A stretch of 64,000 nt of DNA from Sandaracinus amylolyticus (GTDB taxonomy: Bacteria; Myxococcota_A; Polyangia; Polyangiales; Sandaracinaceae), in the NCBI RefSeq assembly GCF_021631985.1, contig NZ_CP070225.1:3348001-3412000 (forward strand). Reading direction: 5' to 3'. Below, one piece after another: positions 54,223-64,000 of the stretch. Position 1 is the first letter of the stretch. The number at the start of each line of letters is the position of its first letter. The position numbers and the translations under genes were made by a program. The notes under the pieces are model-generated. The model was not told where the DNA came from and made no database searches. It saw nothing but the letters and a program-made list of their open reading frames with translations.

Positions 54223-54228
54223 TAGAAT
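54223..54228 (+). promoter_or_regulatory. -10-like element upstream of the ECF sigma gene
   Basis: TAGAAT, 79 nt before the GTG at 54308. A convincing -35 is not visible, which would fit an ECF-type or otherwise activated promoter. Confidence 0.3.
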
Positions 54229-54307
54229 GCGCCCCGGCCATGAGACCGTTCTCGCCGCTCGCGCGTCGGACGCGAACACGACGCCTCCCGGAGAGCGGAG
54301 GCGGAGC

Positions 54308-54925
54308 GTGAGCGGTGTGTACGACGGCCTCTCCGACGAGGAGCTGGTCCGACGCTTCAACGATGGGGACCCCGCCGGGCTCGAGGAGATCCTCCGCCGG
54401 TATCAGCGTCCCCTCTTCAACTTCATCCTGCGTTCGGTCCGCGATCGCGACCGTGCGGAGGAGCTCCTCCAGGACGTGTTCCTGAAGGTGGTGCAGAGAT
54501 CCTCGGAATTCCAAGGAAACTCGAAGTTCAGCACGTGGCTCTACACGATCGCGAGAAATCTCTGCATCGACACCAGCCGGAAGATGGTCTTCCGGCGGCA
54601 CCGTTCCCTCGACGCCCCGCTGAAGGCCGACGAGGCCGAGGGCGCCACCCTGCTCGATCGGGTGGCGAACGAGGGCCCGGCGGCCGATCGCGCGGTGATC
54701 GGTCAGGATCTCCAGGCGCGCATCGCGGAAGCGGTCGAGGAGCTCCCCGAGGAGCAGCGTGAGGTGTTCTTGATGCGCGAGCTCCAGAACATGGCTTTCA
54801 AGGAGATCGCCGAGATCGTCGGGGTCCCCGAGAACACGGTGAAGAGCCGGATGCGGTACGCGCTGGAGCGCCTCCAGCGCGCGCTCGCGGAGTACGAGGA
54901 CTACGTCAGAGAGCTGGAGCGGTGA
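54308..54925 (+). CDS. ECF-family RNA polymerase sigma factor
   Basis: 205 aa. Region 2 spans about residues 8-80: DEELVRRFNDGDPAGLEEILRRYQRPLFNFILRSVRDRDRAEELLQDVFLKVVQRSSEF...FSTWLYTIARNLCIDTSRK (the core-binding and -10 recognition helices). Region 4 is AVEELPEEQREVFLMRELQNMAFKEIAEIVGVPENTVKSRMRYALERLQRAL. Region 3 is missing, as in group IV sigma factors. The linker between the domains is long and acidic. A perfect GGAGG (54297-54301) 6 nt before the GTG fixes the start. It overlaps the anti-sigma gene (GTGA) and is divergent from the envelope operon. Confidence 0.95.
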   Translation: MSGVYDGLSDEELVRRFNDGDPAGLEEILRRYQRPLFNFILRSVRDRDRAEELLQDVFLKVVQRSSEFQGNSKFSTWLYTIARNLCIDTSRKMVFRRHRSLDAPLKADEAEGATLLDRVANEGPAADRAVIGQDLQARIAEAVEELPEEQREVFLMRELQNMAFKEIAEIVGVPENTVKSRMRYALERLQRALAEYEDYVRELER

Positions 54926-56241
54926 CCGACAGCAGCGAACAGACGCCGTTGCCGTGCGAGTCGGTGGAGAACCGACTGCTCGAGCTGGTGTACGGCGAGC
55001 TCTCCGAGCGGGAGGCGCGCGATGTGCGCGCCCACGTCTCGGGGTGCGAGGGCTGCGGGCGCTCGCTGACGCGGCTCGAGGGCGGGCGCGCGCTCGCTCG
55101 GAAGATGGAGCCGGTCGAGCCGCGGGCGGATCTGCTCGAGGCGGTGCGGGCGGCGGCGCGTGCGAAAGCCGCGGAGACGGTGGCCCGGGCGAGCGCGCCG
55201 GCGGAGGCGCCGGCGGCCGTGGCGGAGCGGCGGCCTCGGCCCTCGGAGGCGCCGGCCGAGCGCGGCTGGTGGAGCGAGCTGCTGCGGTGGCTGGGCTCGA
55301 TGGCGATGGGCCCGCAGGTCGCGATGGCGACCCTGCTCATGCTGATGATCGGGATCGGGCTGTGGTCGCTGCCGGCGCTCCGTGGGCGCAACGAGCGGGC
55401 GAGCACGGACGCGGTGGTGGAGCCGGATCCCGCGGGCGAGGTCGGGCCCTCGCGGGCGCTCGAGCCGGCGGAGCCGCTGGCGTTCGACTTCGATCCGCGC
55501 ACGCGGCGACTGGCCCCGGTGGGCGAGGAAGTGGAGGCGCCGGCACCCGAGGCACCGGTCGCGCCGACGCGGCCCGGGGTGGCGCCGGTCACGACCGCGG
55601 ACCGGCGGACCACGACCACGACGCCCGCGCGCGAGGCGCCCGAGCAGCAGGCCGTCGCGGCGCGCCAGCCGCGCCCGGCGGGGCGTGTCGAGAGCGAGCC
55701 GCTGGCGGGCATCGAGCAGGATCTCGCGCCCGGTGAAGCGGTCGGGTCGGTGGTCGATGGGCCGCTGCCCGAGCCGCGTGCCGAGGGCACGACGTCGTCC
55801 TCGGCCTACGCCGCGACCGAGGCCGAGCGTCCGCCGGTCGTCGCGCCGACGGCCCCTCCCCCCGCGACCAGCGCGCCCGACCGCTACGAGGCGCGCGACG
55901 AGGTCCCGCGGCCCGAGCCCGACTCCGACGCGATGCTCGCGGACGCACTGCACCGTCAGGCGCAGGCCGCGTCGCGACAGGGCGCGTACGCCGAGTGCGT
56001 GCGGCAGTACCAGTCGTTGCTGTCGCGCTACCCGCGCTACTCGGACGCCGGGCGTGCGCTGCTCGACCTCGCGGAGTGTCAGCGCCGCTCGGGGCGCATC
56101 GCGGACGCGCAGCGCTCGCTCGAGCGCGCCCAGGCGATCCCGTCGGTTCGCGCGGACGCGACGCGCGAGCTCACGCGCATGCGCATGGAGCAGCGGGCAG
56201 CCGAGCCGCCGGCCGCGACGACCTCGTCCGACTCGCCCTGA
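54922..56241 (+). CDS. Zinc-finger anti-sigma factor with periplasmic TPR extension
   Basis: 439 aa. The N-terminal ZAS domain carries the HxxxCxxC signature (RAHVSGCEGC) in a helix context LLELVYGELSEREARDVRAHVSGCEGCGRSL and binds the ECF sigma factor encoded upstream. One membrane helix (MATLLMLMIGIGLWSLPAL, about residues 136-154) is followed by a long Pro/Ala/Thr-rich periplasmic region. The last 90 residues form about two TPR units (ADALHRQAQAASRQGAYAECVRQYQSLLSRYPRYSDAGRALLDLAECQRRSGRIADAQRSL). This extension is unusual and could sense a periplasmic TPR partner. GTG 54922 overlaps the sigma stop. Confidence 0.9.
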   Translation: MTDSSEQTPLPCESVENRLLELVYGELSEREARDVRAHVSGCEGCGRSLTRLEGGRALARKMEPVEPRADLLEAVRAAARAKAAETVARASAPAEAPAAVAERRPRPSEAPAERGWWSELLRWLGSMAMGPQVAMATLLMLMIGIGLWSLPALRGRNERASTDAVVEPDPAGEVGPSRALEPAEPLAFDFDPRTRRLAPVGEEVEAPAPEAPVAPTRPGVAPVTTADRRTTTTTPAREAPEQQAVAARQPRPAGRVESEPLAGIEQDLAPGEAVGSVVDGPLPEPRAEGTTSSSAYAATEAERPPVVAPTAPPPATSAPDRYEARDEVPRPEPDSDAMLADALHRQAQAASRQGAYAECVRQYQSLLSRYPRYSDAGRALLDLAECQRRSGRIADAQRSLERAQAIPSVRADATRELTRMRMEQRAAEPPAATTSSDSP

Positions 56242-56245
56242 GCGA

Positions 56246-57055
56246 TCACGCGCGGCGCGTGTCGGTGCCGAGCAGTCGCCGGAAGCGACGCACCAGCGCC
56301 GACGACTCGCGCAGCTCGGTGCCCGCCGCGTCGAGCGCGCGCGCGAGGCCCTCCTCGAGCGACGGCGCGATCGTGAGGTGCGCGGGATCGAGGCGCGGGC
56401 GCGCCACCGCGAGCCATCGCTCGTCGATGCCGCTGAACACGCACGCGACGCCGATCAGGCGCGCCGCGGCGTCGAACCCGAGCACCGTCGCGGCGAGATC
56501 CTCGGTCGGCTCGAGGGTGATCGCGACGTGCACGAGGCACGCGAGCGCATCCGCGTCGAGCAGCACGCGCGCTGCGCGATCGAGCGCGGGCGAGAGGCGA
56601 TCCGGGTCGTGCTCGCCCGCGACGACCAGCGCGAAGCAGCGCGGCGCGATGCGCGCGGGCGCGAGCGCGTCGGCGGCGCGCGTCGCGGCGTCGTCCTGGA
56701 CGCGCTCCTCGATCGCCGCGCAGTAACCCTCGACGATCACCGATCGCAGCGACGCGATCACCGCGGGTGCGGGCGCCCGATCGATCGCGACGAGCGCGGC
56801 CTCGAGCGCGTCGACGAGCACGAGCGCGACGCTCGGGGTCGCGCGATGCAGCGACGCGCGCCGGCCGAGCAGCGCGCCCAGCGCGAGCGCCTCGCGGAAC
56901 TCGAGCGCGCGCGGATCGGCGCCCGCGGAGCCGATCGCGAACTCCAGCGCTTCGATCACCGGGCGCGCCTCGAGCGCGAGATCGTCGATCAGGCGAGCGT
57001 CCTCGCGGAACGGAACGCGCAGCGTGCGCCGGAAGATCTCGAGCGCGTCGGCCAC
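56246..57055 (-). CDS. Hypothetical protein, Ala/Leu-rich
   Basis: About 269 aa, cytoplasmic, no signal peptide. The composition is alternating helices and strands with conserved-looking blocks [109 protein letters not shown] and a basic end [13 protein letters not shown]. It could contain a STAS-like or ATP-grasp-like fold, but I do not recognise it. The start is uncertain: GTG at 57055, 57061 or 57106 have no ribosome site. It converges on the anti-sigma gene with 4 nt between the stops. Confidence 0.65.
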   Translation of the reverse strand: MADALEIFRRTLRVPFREDARLIDDLALEARPVIEALEFAIGSAGADPRALEFREALALGALLGRRASLHRATPSVALVLVDALEAALVAIDRAPAPAVIASLRSVIVEGYCAAIEERVQDDAATRAADALAPARIAPRCFALVVAGEHDPDRLSPALDRAARVLLDADALACLVHVAITLEPTEDLAATVLGFDAAARLIGVACVFSGIDERWLAVARPRLDPAHLTIAPSLEEGLARALDAAGTELRESSALVRRFRRLLGTDTRRA

Positions 57056-57167
57056 GAGCACGATCGTACCGGGGCGCGCACCGCGAGGCGAGAAACCAGG
57101 GCGCACGGAAACACGGGACCGGGAACCACGCGTGCTAGCTTGGGCGTCGATCGCGAGGAGGCGTGAG

Positions 57168-58328
57168 ATGGCGATCGTCGTTCAGAAGTACGGCGGCAGC
57201 TCGGTCGCGGACGTCGAGAAGCTCGGGCGCGTCGCCGAGAAGGTCGTCGCGGCGCGGCGTGCGGGCGAGGACGTCGTGGTGGTCGTCTCGGCGATGGGCA
57301 AGACCACCGACCAGCTCCTCGCGCTCGCGAAGCAGGTCGACGAGACGCCGCCACGTCGCGAGCTCGACATGCTGCTCACGACCGGCGAGCGCGTGTCGAT
57401 GGCGCTGCTCTCGATGGCCATCCAGAAGCGCGGCGTCGACGCGATCTCGTTCACCGGATCGCAGAGCGGGATCATCACCAACGATCGGCACTTCGACGCG
57501 CGCATCATCGAGGTGCGACCGCATCGCATCGAGGACGAGCTCGCGCGCGGCAAGGTCGTGATCATCGCGGGCTATCAGGGCATGAGCTACCGGCGCGAGA
57601 TCACGACGCTGGGGCGCGGCGGCAGCGACACCACCGCGATCGCGCTCGCGGCCGCGCTGGGCGCGGCGCGCGCCGAGATCTACAGCGACGTCGACGGCGT
57701 GTACTCCGCCGATCCGCGCGTGGTGCCGGACGCACGTCATCTGCCCGAGCTCACGTACGAGCAGATGCAGGAGATGGCGGACGTCGGCGCGAAGGTGCTC
57801 AACGCGCAGGCGGTCGAGTTCGCGCGGCGCGCCGGCATCGCGATCCACGCGCGCTCGACGTTCCAGCCGGGGCGCGAGAGCGTGGTGCGTCGCACGGTCG
57901 AGGGCGGTGGGACCGCGGTCGTCGGGCAGAAGGGGATCGTTCGCGCGCGGGTGCGCGATGCGAGCGCGCTCCGTGATGCGCTCGCGATCGCGAGCGAGTT
58001 CGCGCTGCCGGCGCGCGACGTCTCGCTCGAGAGCGACGGTGCGACGCTGGTGCTCGCGACCTCGCTCGCGCCCGACTGGGCTGCGGCGCGCGCGCGCCTC
58101 GAGCGCGAGGTGGCGGGCATCGCGATGGAGAGCGGGCTCGGCGCGGCGTCGGTGGTGGGCGGCGCGACGAGCGAGGCGCTGCTCGACGTGATCGCGGCCC
58201 TCGGTCGCCGCGAGATCGTGGCGCGCGGCATCGTGCAGAACGCGACGCGCATCTCGGCGCTGGTGCGCGAGGACGACGTGGATCACGCCGTGCAGACGCT
58301 GCACGAGGAGATCGTCGCGAAGGAGTGA
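57168..58328 (+). CDS. lysC: Aspartate kinase
   Basis: 386 aa, cytoplasmic; phosphorylates aspartate, the first step to lysine, threonine and methionine. The kinase domain has [76 protein letters not shown] and [23 protein letters not shown], all conserved. The C-terminal third is a pair of ACT-like regulatory units ([40 protein letters not shown]). They are shorter and less conserved than usual, so feedback inhibition may differ. GAGGAGG 6 nt before the ATG fixes the start. TAGCTT at 57136-57141 may be its -10. Confidence 0.96.
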   Translation: MAIVVQKYGGSSVADVEKLGRVAEKVVAARRAGEDVVVVVSAMGKTTDQLLALAKQVDETPPRRELDMLLTTGERVSMALLSMAIQKRGVDAISFTGSQSGIITNDRHFDARIIEVRPHRIEDELARGKVVIIAGYQGMSYRREITTLGRGGSDTTAIALAAALGAARAEIYSDVDGVYSADPRVVPDARHLPELTYEQMQEMADVGAKVLNAQAVEFARRAGIAIHARSTFQPGRESVVRRTVEGGGTAVVGQKGIVRARVRDASALRDALAIASEFALPARDVSLESDGATLVLATSLAPDWAAARARLEREVAGIAMESGLGAASVVGGATSEALLDVIAALGRREIVARGIVQNATRISALVREDDVDHAVQTLHEEIVAKE

Positions 58329-58333
58329 GCGCC

Positions 58334-58855
58334 ATGAGTCGACGCGCGTGCACGCTGGGGATGCTCTTCGGCCTCGTTTCGTGCGTGAGCGTCGCCATCG
58401 CCTCGAGGACCACGGCGCAGGAGCACGGCGTGCGCTTGCAGCTCGACGACGTCGCGGGGCTCGGGGGCGGCTCGAGCTCGGCGTTCGTGTCGATCCCGCG
58501 CGAGTCGGTCACGGTCGAGGTTCTCGAGGGCTCGCCCTGCGAGGGCGTGCGCCTGGCCGGCACTGGAACGGTCGAGAACGCGGCCGCACGCACGATGTAT
58601 CTCACGATGACGCTCAACGAGACGTCGTCGCAGGGGCGCCTCGGTGTCGGTGCGTGCCCCGGCGCGACCATCTCGATCGAGCTCGCGGACGGAACGACGC
58701 TCGAGCTCGACGACGGAGAGCTCGACCTGAGCCAGGTGGATCTCGACGCCGGGCGGGTCGAAGGGCGGTTCACCGGGACCGGCACGCGCTTCGGCGAGCT
58801 GACGACCGTCTCGGGCGATTTCCGCCTCGCGTTCGTGCCGCTCCCCACGCGCTGA
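58334..58855 (+). CDS. Small secreted protein of unknown function
   Basis: 173 aa. A signal peptide (MSRRACTLGMLFGLVSCVSVAIASRTTAQ) precedes an acidic beta-rich domain of about 140 residues: SAFVSIPRESVTVEVLEGSPCEGVRLAGTGTVENAAARTMYLTMTL, then ATISIELADGTTLELDDGELDLSQVDLDAGRVEGRFTGTG. The repeated DGxxLELDxGELDLSQVDLD edge suggests parallel strands. Two Cys (SPCEGVRL and VGACPGA) can form a disulfide. No known family. It follows lysC by 5 nt, perhaps only through read-through. ATG 58334 is chosen over GTG 58325. Confidence 0.7.
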   Translation: MSRRACTLGMLFGLVSCVSVAIASRTTAQEHGVRLQLDDVAGLGGGSSSAFVSIPRESVTVEVLEGSPCEGVRLAGTGTVENAAARTMYLTMTLNETSSQGRLGVGACPGATISIELADGTTLELDDGELDLSQVDLDAGRVEGRFTGTGTRFGELTTVSGDFRLAFVPLPTR

Positions 58856-58912
58856 GAAGTGTTCGAAATCGGCTCCAGCTGGACCTGAGTGAACGCGGGC
58901 CGGCCCGCGTGG

Positions 58913-58918
58913 TACACG
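58913..58918 (+). promoter_or_regulatory. -10-like element of the sigma54-activator gene
   Basis: TACACG, 8 nt before the ATG at 58927. No ribosome-binding site is visible. The -35 is weak (TGAACG at 58890-58895, 17-nt spacing). Confidence 0.3.
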
Positions 58919-58926
58919 TTGGCCTC

Positions 58927-60327
<1,401 letters not shown>

Positions 60328-60333
60328 CGTTCG

Positions 60334-60729
60334 CTAGACCGCGGGGATGCTCGAGCGGCGCGCGAGCTTCGCGCGCAGGAAGCCCGCGAGCTCGTCCATC
60401 GAGTACGGCTTCGGCACGAAGCCGATCGCGCCGACCGCGGCGCGCTCGATCTGGCGCTCGGTGAGGTGGTACGCGCTCGTCAGCACGACGCGCACGTCGG
60501 GGTGCCTCATCCGCATGCGCCGCGCGAGGTCGAGCCCGTTGATGCCGGGCATCATGAGATCGACGATCGCGATGTCGGGGCAGTTGTGCTCGAGCCACTC
60601 GAGCGCGTGCTCTCCGTCTCGCGCCTCGCTGACGACGAAGCCCTCGAGGCGGAGCCCGATCGCGAGGCTACGACGATGGTTCTCCTCGTCGTCGACGATC
60701 AGGATGTGCGGTGCATTGACTCCCACCAC
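60334..60729 (-). CDS. Single-domain response regulator
   Basis: 131 aa. A complete receiver: acidic pocket DDEEN, phospho-acceptor Asp57 in IAIVDLMMPGINGLDLARRM, Thr/Ser switch in VVLTSAYHLTERQ and the conserved Lys in GFVPKPYSMDELAGFL. No output domain is present, so it should act by binding a partner or by phosphotransfer. Start is unsure (GTG 60729 or 60726; no ribosome site). Its stop is 6 nt from that of the converging sigma54 activator, and a perfect 14-bp palindrome lies in its upstream region at 60897-60910. Confidence 0.9.
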   Translation of the reverse strand: MVGVNAPHILIVDDEENHRRSLAIGLRLEGFVVSEARDGEHALEWLEHNCPDIAIVDLMMPGINGLDLARRMRMRHPDVRVVLTSAYHLTERQIERAAVGAIGFVPKPYSMDELAGFLRAKLARRSSIPAV

Positions 60730-60896
60730 GTCCGGCGGTTCTCCTGCGGGCTCCGGCTCTCGCGCTGCGAGGCTGCCCGACGGATGGAAAGACGGTGCAA
60801 GAGCGAAAGTAGCGGGAGGAGCGCGCCCCGGGGGTCTGGGGGGGCAGCCACGGAGCGCGGCCTCCCTGGGTCAGCCGTTCAGCAGGTGATGTGCCA

Positions 60897-60910
60897 TTCG
60901 GAATTCCGAA
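60897..60910. promoter_or_regulatory. Perfect palindrome upstream of the lone receiver gene
   Basis: TTCGGAATTCCGAA, fully self-complementary, 168 bp before the receiver start. A likely protein-binding site. A second dyad CTTTCA-N4-TGAAAG lies at 60971-60986, 16 nt after the stop of the second sigma54-activator gene, and may form a weak terminator hairpin. Confidence 0.5.
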
Positions 60911-61001
60911 GAAAACTCGCGGAGCGCACATCATCCCCGCCGCACGACTGCAATCCCGGCGGACCCTTCGCTTTCAACTCTGAAAGTGCCTCGACGATCG
61001 G

Positions 61002-62360
<1,359 letters not shown>

Positions 62361-62396
62361 GAGGGCCTCTAGGTGTAATGCCCTCGCGCTCGCGGC

Positions 62397-62594
62397 TCAA
62401 TCCTCGGTGTCGAACGTCGGCGGAGGGCCCATCGGAATGCGCTGCTGCGCGTCGACCGCGCGGTCGATGGCGCGGCGCAGATCTCCGAGCTCCTGCTCGG
62501 ATCGGTAGGCGCTCCAGCCCGCCAGGACGAGCGCGACGAGCGCGACCGCCAGGGCGGTCGCGGCGAGCCGGCGGGCGACGGGATCGCGGCTCAC
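62397..62594 (-). CDS. Small single-helix membrane protein
   Basis: 65 aa. A basic start (SRDPVARR) leads into one membrane helix (LAATALAVALVALVLAGWSAY), then a short coiled-coil-like segment (SEQELGDLRRAIDRAVDAQQRI) and a Pro-rich end. Function unknown. The GTG at 62594 overlaps the stop of the preceding gene (GTGA), the only start in the frame that follows a gene end, which supports it as real despite its size. Confidence 0.65.
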   Translation of the reverse strand: MSRDPVARRLAATALAVALVALVLAGWSAYRSEQELGDLRRAIDRAVDAQQRIPMGPPPTFDTED

Positions 62595-63607
62595 CCTGCC
62601 CCACCCGGCTCGGCGCGCGGAGGCGGCGTCGCGCCGCGCTCGACGTACCCGCGCGCGTCGCGACGCACCCGGACGAACGCCGGCGCGCCCACGAACGTGC
62701 CGGTCGGCGCGTCGAGGTTCCACTGCGCCCCGTCGTGCTCGAGCTCGACCACCGGCACGACCTCGTAGATCCCGGCGTCGTCGAACGTGCCCTCGGGGCA
62801 GAACGTGCGCGCATCGAGCGCGAAGCTCGGGCCACCGCGCTCCGAGAGTCGCTGGAACAGATCGGCCGGCACCGCGCCACCGCCCTGCGGGATCGCGCAC
62901 ACGACGTCGGCGTCGGGACCGTGCACGCGGAACGAGAAGCGATCGGGGCGCACGTAGGCGCGCACGCGCCCGCTGCGCGAGCGCACGCGCACCGAGAACG
63001 TCGTGACCGAGCGCCCGTCGCGATCGGACATCACGACGCGAACGCGCGCGCTCGGGTCGGGCTCGCTCGGGCGCGGGATCGCGTCGAGGTGCACCGTGGT
63101 GGGCCCGAGCTCGCGATGATCGACCGGGGGCTCACCGAGCGCGCGGAGCGTCACGTCGCCGCGCCGTGCGCGGCGCGGACCGAAGGTGATCGCGACGTCG
63201 CCGCCCGCGCGCAGCGCGTCGAGCGCCCGGCCCCAGCAGTACTCGCGCAGATCGATCCACTCCTGCCACGACTGGCCCGCTTCGAGCCGCACCACACGAT
63301 CGGCATCGAGCCGCGCGGGACGCTCGGGGTGCTCGCACGTGAGCGGACGGCGCGCGCCCTCGGGGCGCACCTCGATGCGCAGGAGCCGTCGATCGGCGTT
63401 GAGCTCGATCGGCGCGCTCGCCTGGATCGTGAGCACGCGACGGTAGGGCTCGCGCGCGGCGTCTTCGGTGGGAAGCGACGCGAGCGAGAGCTCCGCGGGA
63501 GGCGGAGGCGGAGGCTCGCGACGTCGCCGGCGTTGCTGCTGCGCAGCGCCGATCGACGGGAGCGCGAGCACGATCGCGAGCGCGAGGGGGATCGCCTTGC
63601 GGATCAC
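62591..63607 (-). CDS. Secreted beta-rich protein of unknown function
   Basis: 338 aa. A signal peptide (IRKAIPLALAIVLALPSIGAAQ) and an Arg/Pro-rich stretch (QQRRRRREPPPPPP) precede an Arg-rich, beta-prone domain without recognisable motifs. Blocks such as VLTIQASAPIELNADRRLLRIEVRPEG, VVRLEAGQSWQEWIDLREYCWGRALDAL and VRVVMSDRDGRSVTTFSVRVRSRSGRVRAYVRPD repeat the same strand pattern. Four Cys (two near LTCEHP and YCWG, two near the end) may pair. GAGGAG lies 8 nt before the GTG at 63607, which overlaps the HD-gene stop (GTGA). Probably a periplasmic protein. Confidence 0.75.
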   Translation of the reverse strand: MIRKAIPLALAIVLALPSIGAAQQQRRRRREPPPPPPAELSLASLPTEDAAREPYRRVLTIQASAPIELNADRRLLRIEVRPEGARRPLTCEHPERPARLDADRVVRLEAGQSWQEWIDLREYCWGRALDALRAGGDVAITFGPRRARRGDVTLRALGEPPVDHRELGPTTVHLDAIPRPSEPDPSARVRVVMSDRDGRSVTTFSVRVRSRSGRVRAYVRPDRFSFRVHGPDADVVCAIPQGGGAVPADLFQRLSERGGPSFALDARTFCPEGTFDDAGIYEVVPVVELEHDGAQWNLDAPTGTFVGAPAFVRVRRDARGYVERGATPPPRAEPGGAG

Positions 63608-64000
63608 TTCAGGATCTCCTCGATCGCGCGGCGGACCTCGTCGCGGACCTCGCGCGGGAAACAGAGCCGCGGGCGCACGATCGCCTGATCGCGCAGGCGC
63701 TGCAGCGGGAACGAGATGTCGCCGAGCCGGCGCAGCGGCTGGTGGCGCAGGAGCACCCAGAGGCCCTTCGCGGGATCGCTCTCGTCCTCGGCGTACGGCA
63801 CGTCCTCGGCGACGTCGACGTAGACCTGCAGGTCCGCGCGGATGCCGTGGCGCTCGGTGATCTCCGCCGCGCGCCGGCGCGCTTCTTCCCAGATCGGCTC
63901 GGAGCCGGGCTCGTCGGGGAGCGGCACCGTCTTCGGCAGCTCGCGACGACGGAGGCGACGCGCGAGATCGGCGAGCACCACGTCGCGATCGCGCTCCCAC
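63604..64000 (-). CDS. C-terminal part of an HD-type phosphohydrolase (5' end outside window)
   Basis: At least 132 aa; the frame is open through position 64000, so the start is missing. The segment WERDRDVVLADLARRLRRRELPKTVPL resembles the region after the catalytic HD motif in COG1078-type phosphohydrolases (dGTPase-like), where DPxLxxLAxxLLxRxLxKxV is conserved. The following DLQVYVDVAEDVPYAEDESDPAKGLWVLL and the end VRPRLCFPREVRDEVRRAIEEILK fit the same family. The catalytic His/Asp residues are not in the window, so the assignment is by similarity of the tail only. It is coupled to the next gene by a GTGA overlap. Confidence 0.55.
   Translation of the reverse strand, partial: WERDRDVVLADLARRLRRRELPKTVPLPDEPGSEPIWEEARRRAAEITERHGIRADLQVYVDVAEDVPYAEDESDPAKGLWVLLRHQPLRRLGDISFPLQRLRDQAIVRPRLCFPREVRDEVRRAIEEILK

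Noticed and set aside
60820-60850. G-quadruplex in the G-rich stretch near 60830
   Set aside because: Only two long G runs are present, short of the four needed.

Overview
The window is uniformly very GC-rich (about 70% by eye) bacterial DNA packed with genes, about 56 proteins plus one structural RNA. It carries many lipoproteins with Asp/Gly/Pro-rich linkers after the signal peptide, an 8-Cys repeat protein of the kind common in myxobacteria, a soluble Ser/Thr kinase fused to a PATAN (DUF4388) domain, an AgmX/PglI-type protein, and a joint alternative complex III / caa3 oxidase cluster. Together these point to a chromosome segment of a myxobacterium, most likely of the Polyangiales and Sandaracinus-like. 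That placement is an inference from gene content; no 16S gene is present. No insertion sequence, integrase, prophage or CRISPR array was seen.

Layout. 1-122: 5' part of RNase P RNA, read leftward off the edge. 226-4873: SUMF1-like lipoprotein, fumarylacetoacetate-hydrolase-family enzyme, FG-GAP lipoprotein and a small charged protein. 4971-6149 (minus): a MerR regulator and a sigma-region-4-like DNA-binding protein, with a promoter/dyad of MerR type upstream. 6506-10435: small lipoprotein, then a peptide ABC importer (OppC-like permease, anchored binding protein, OppB-like permease) without ATPase genes. 10436-11070: two kinds of palindromic repeats. 11071-15982: 14-repeat Cys-rich lipoprotein, PPC-domain protein, asnS and an Mpo1-like protein. 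16044-20411: TrxR-like flavoprotein, pgsA, TPR protein and an LPG-synthase-type membrane protein.

20408-36417 (minus) is one continuous respiratory block, actA-actB-actC-actD-actE-actF, a linker-type membrane protein, SCO1, ctaC-ctaD-ctaE-ctaF, followed by a lipoprotein and an esterase. It encodes quinol:cytochrome c oxidoreduction and terminal O2 reduction as a probable supercomplex, with copper delivery by SCO1. 36829-42350: small membrane protein, kinase, hisZ and purA, then a 42-bp hairpin array.

42737-53926 (minus) is a tightly overlapping run of seven genes: secreted coiled-coil protein, two large TPR proteins, TPR lipoprotein, small secreted protein, ExbB/TolQ-like three-helix protein, and an FHA-like/TM/TonB-type protein. 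It resembles the AglT-PglI-AgmX and Glt/Nfs envelope machines of Myxococcus. A divergent ECF sigma/anti-sigma pair (54308-56241) lies across a regulatory region with a strong promoter and a perfect dyad at the start site. 56246-64000: hypothetical proteins, lysC, two sigma54 activators, a lone receiver, small envelope proteins and the end of an HD-type phosphohydrolase.

Two start-site styles are visible: genes with a clear GGAGG 5-7 nt before the start, and genes with no ribosome site but a TA-rich -10-like hexamer 6-9 nt before the start codon, which look leaderless.
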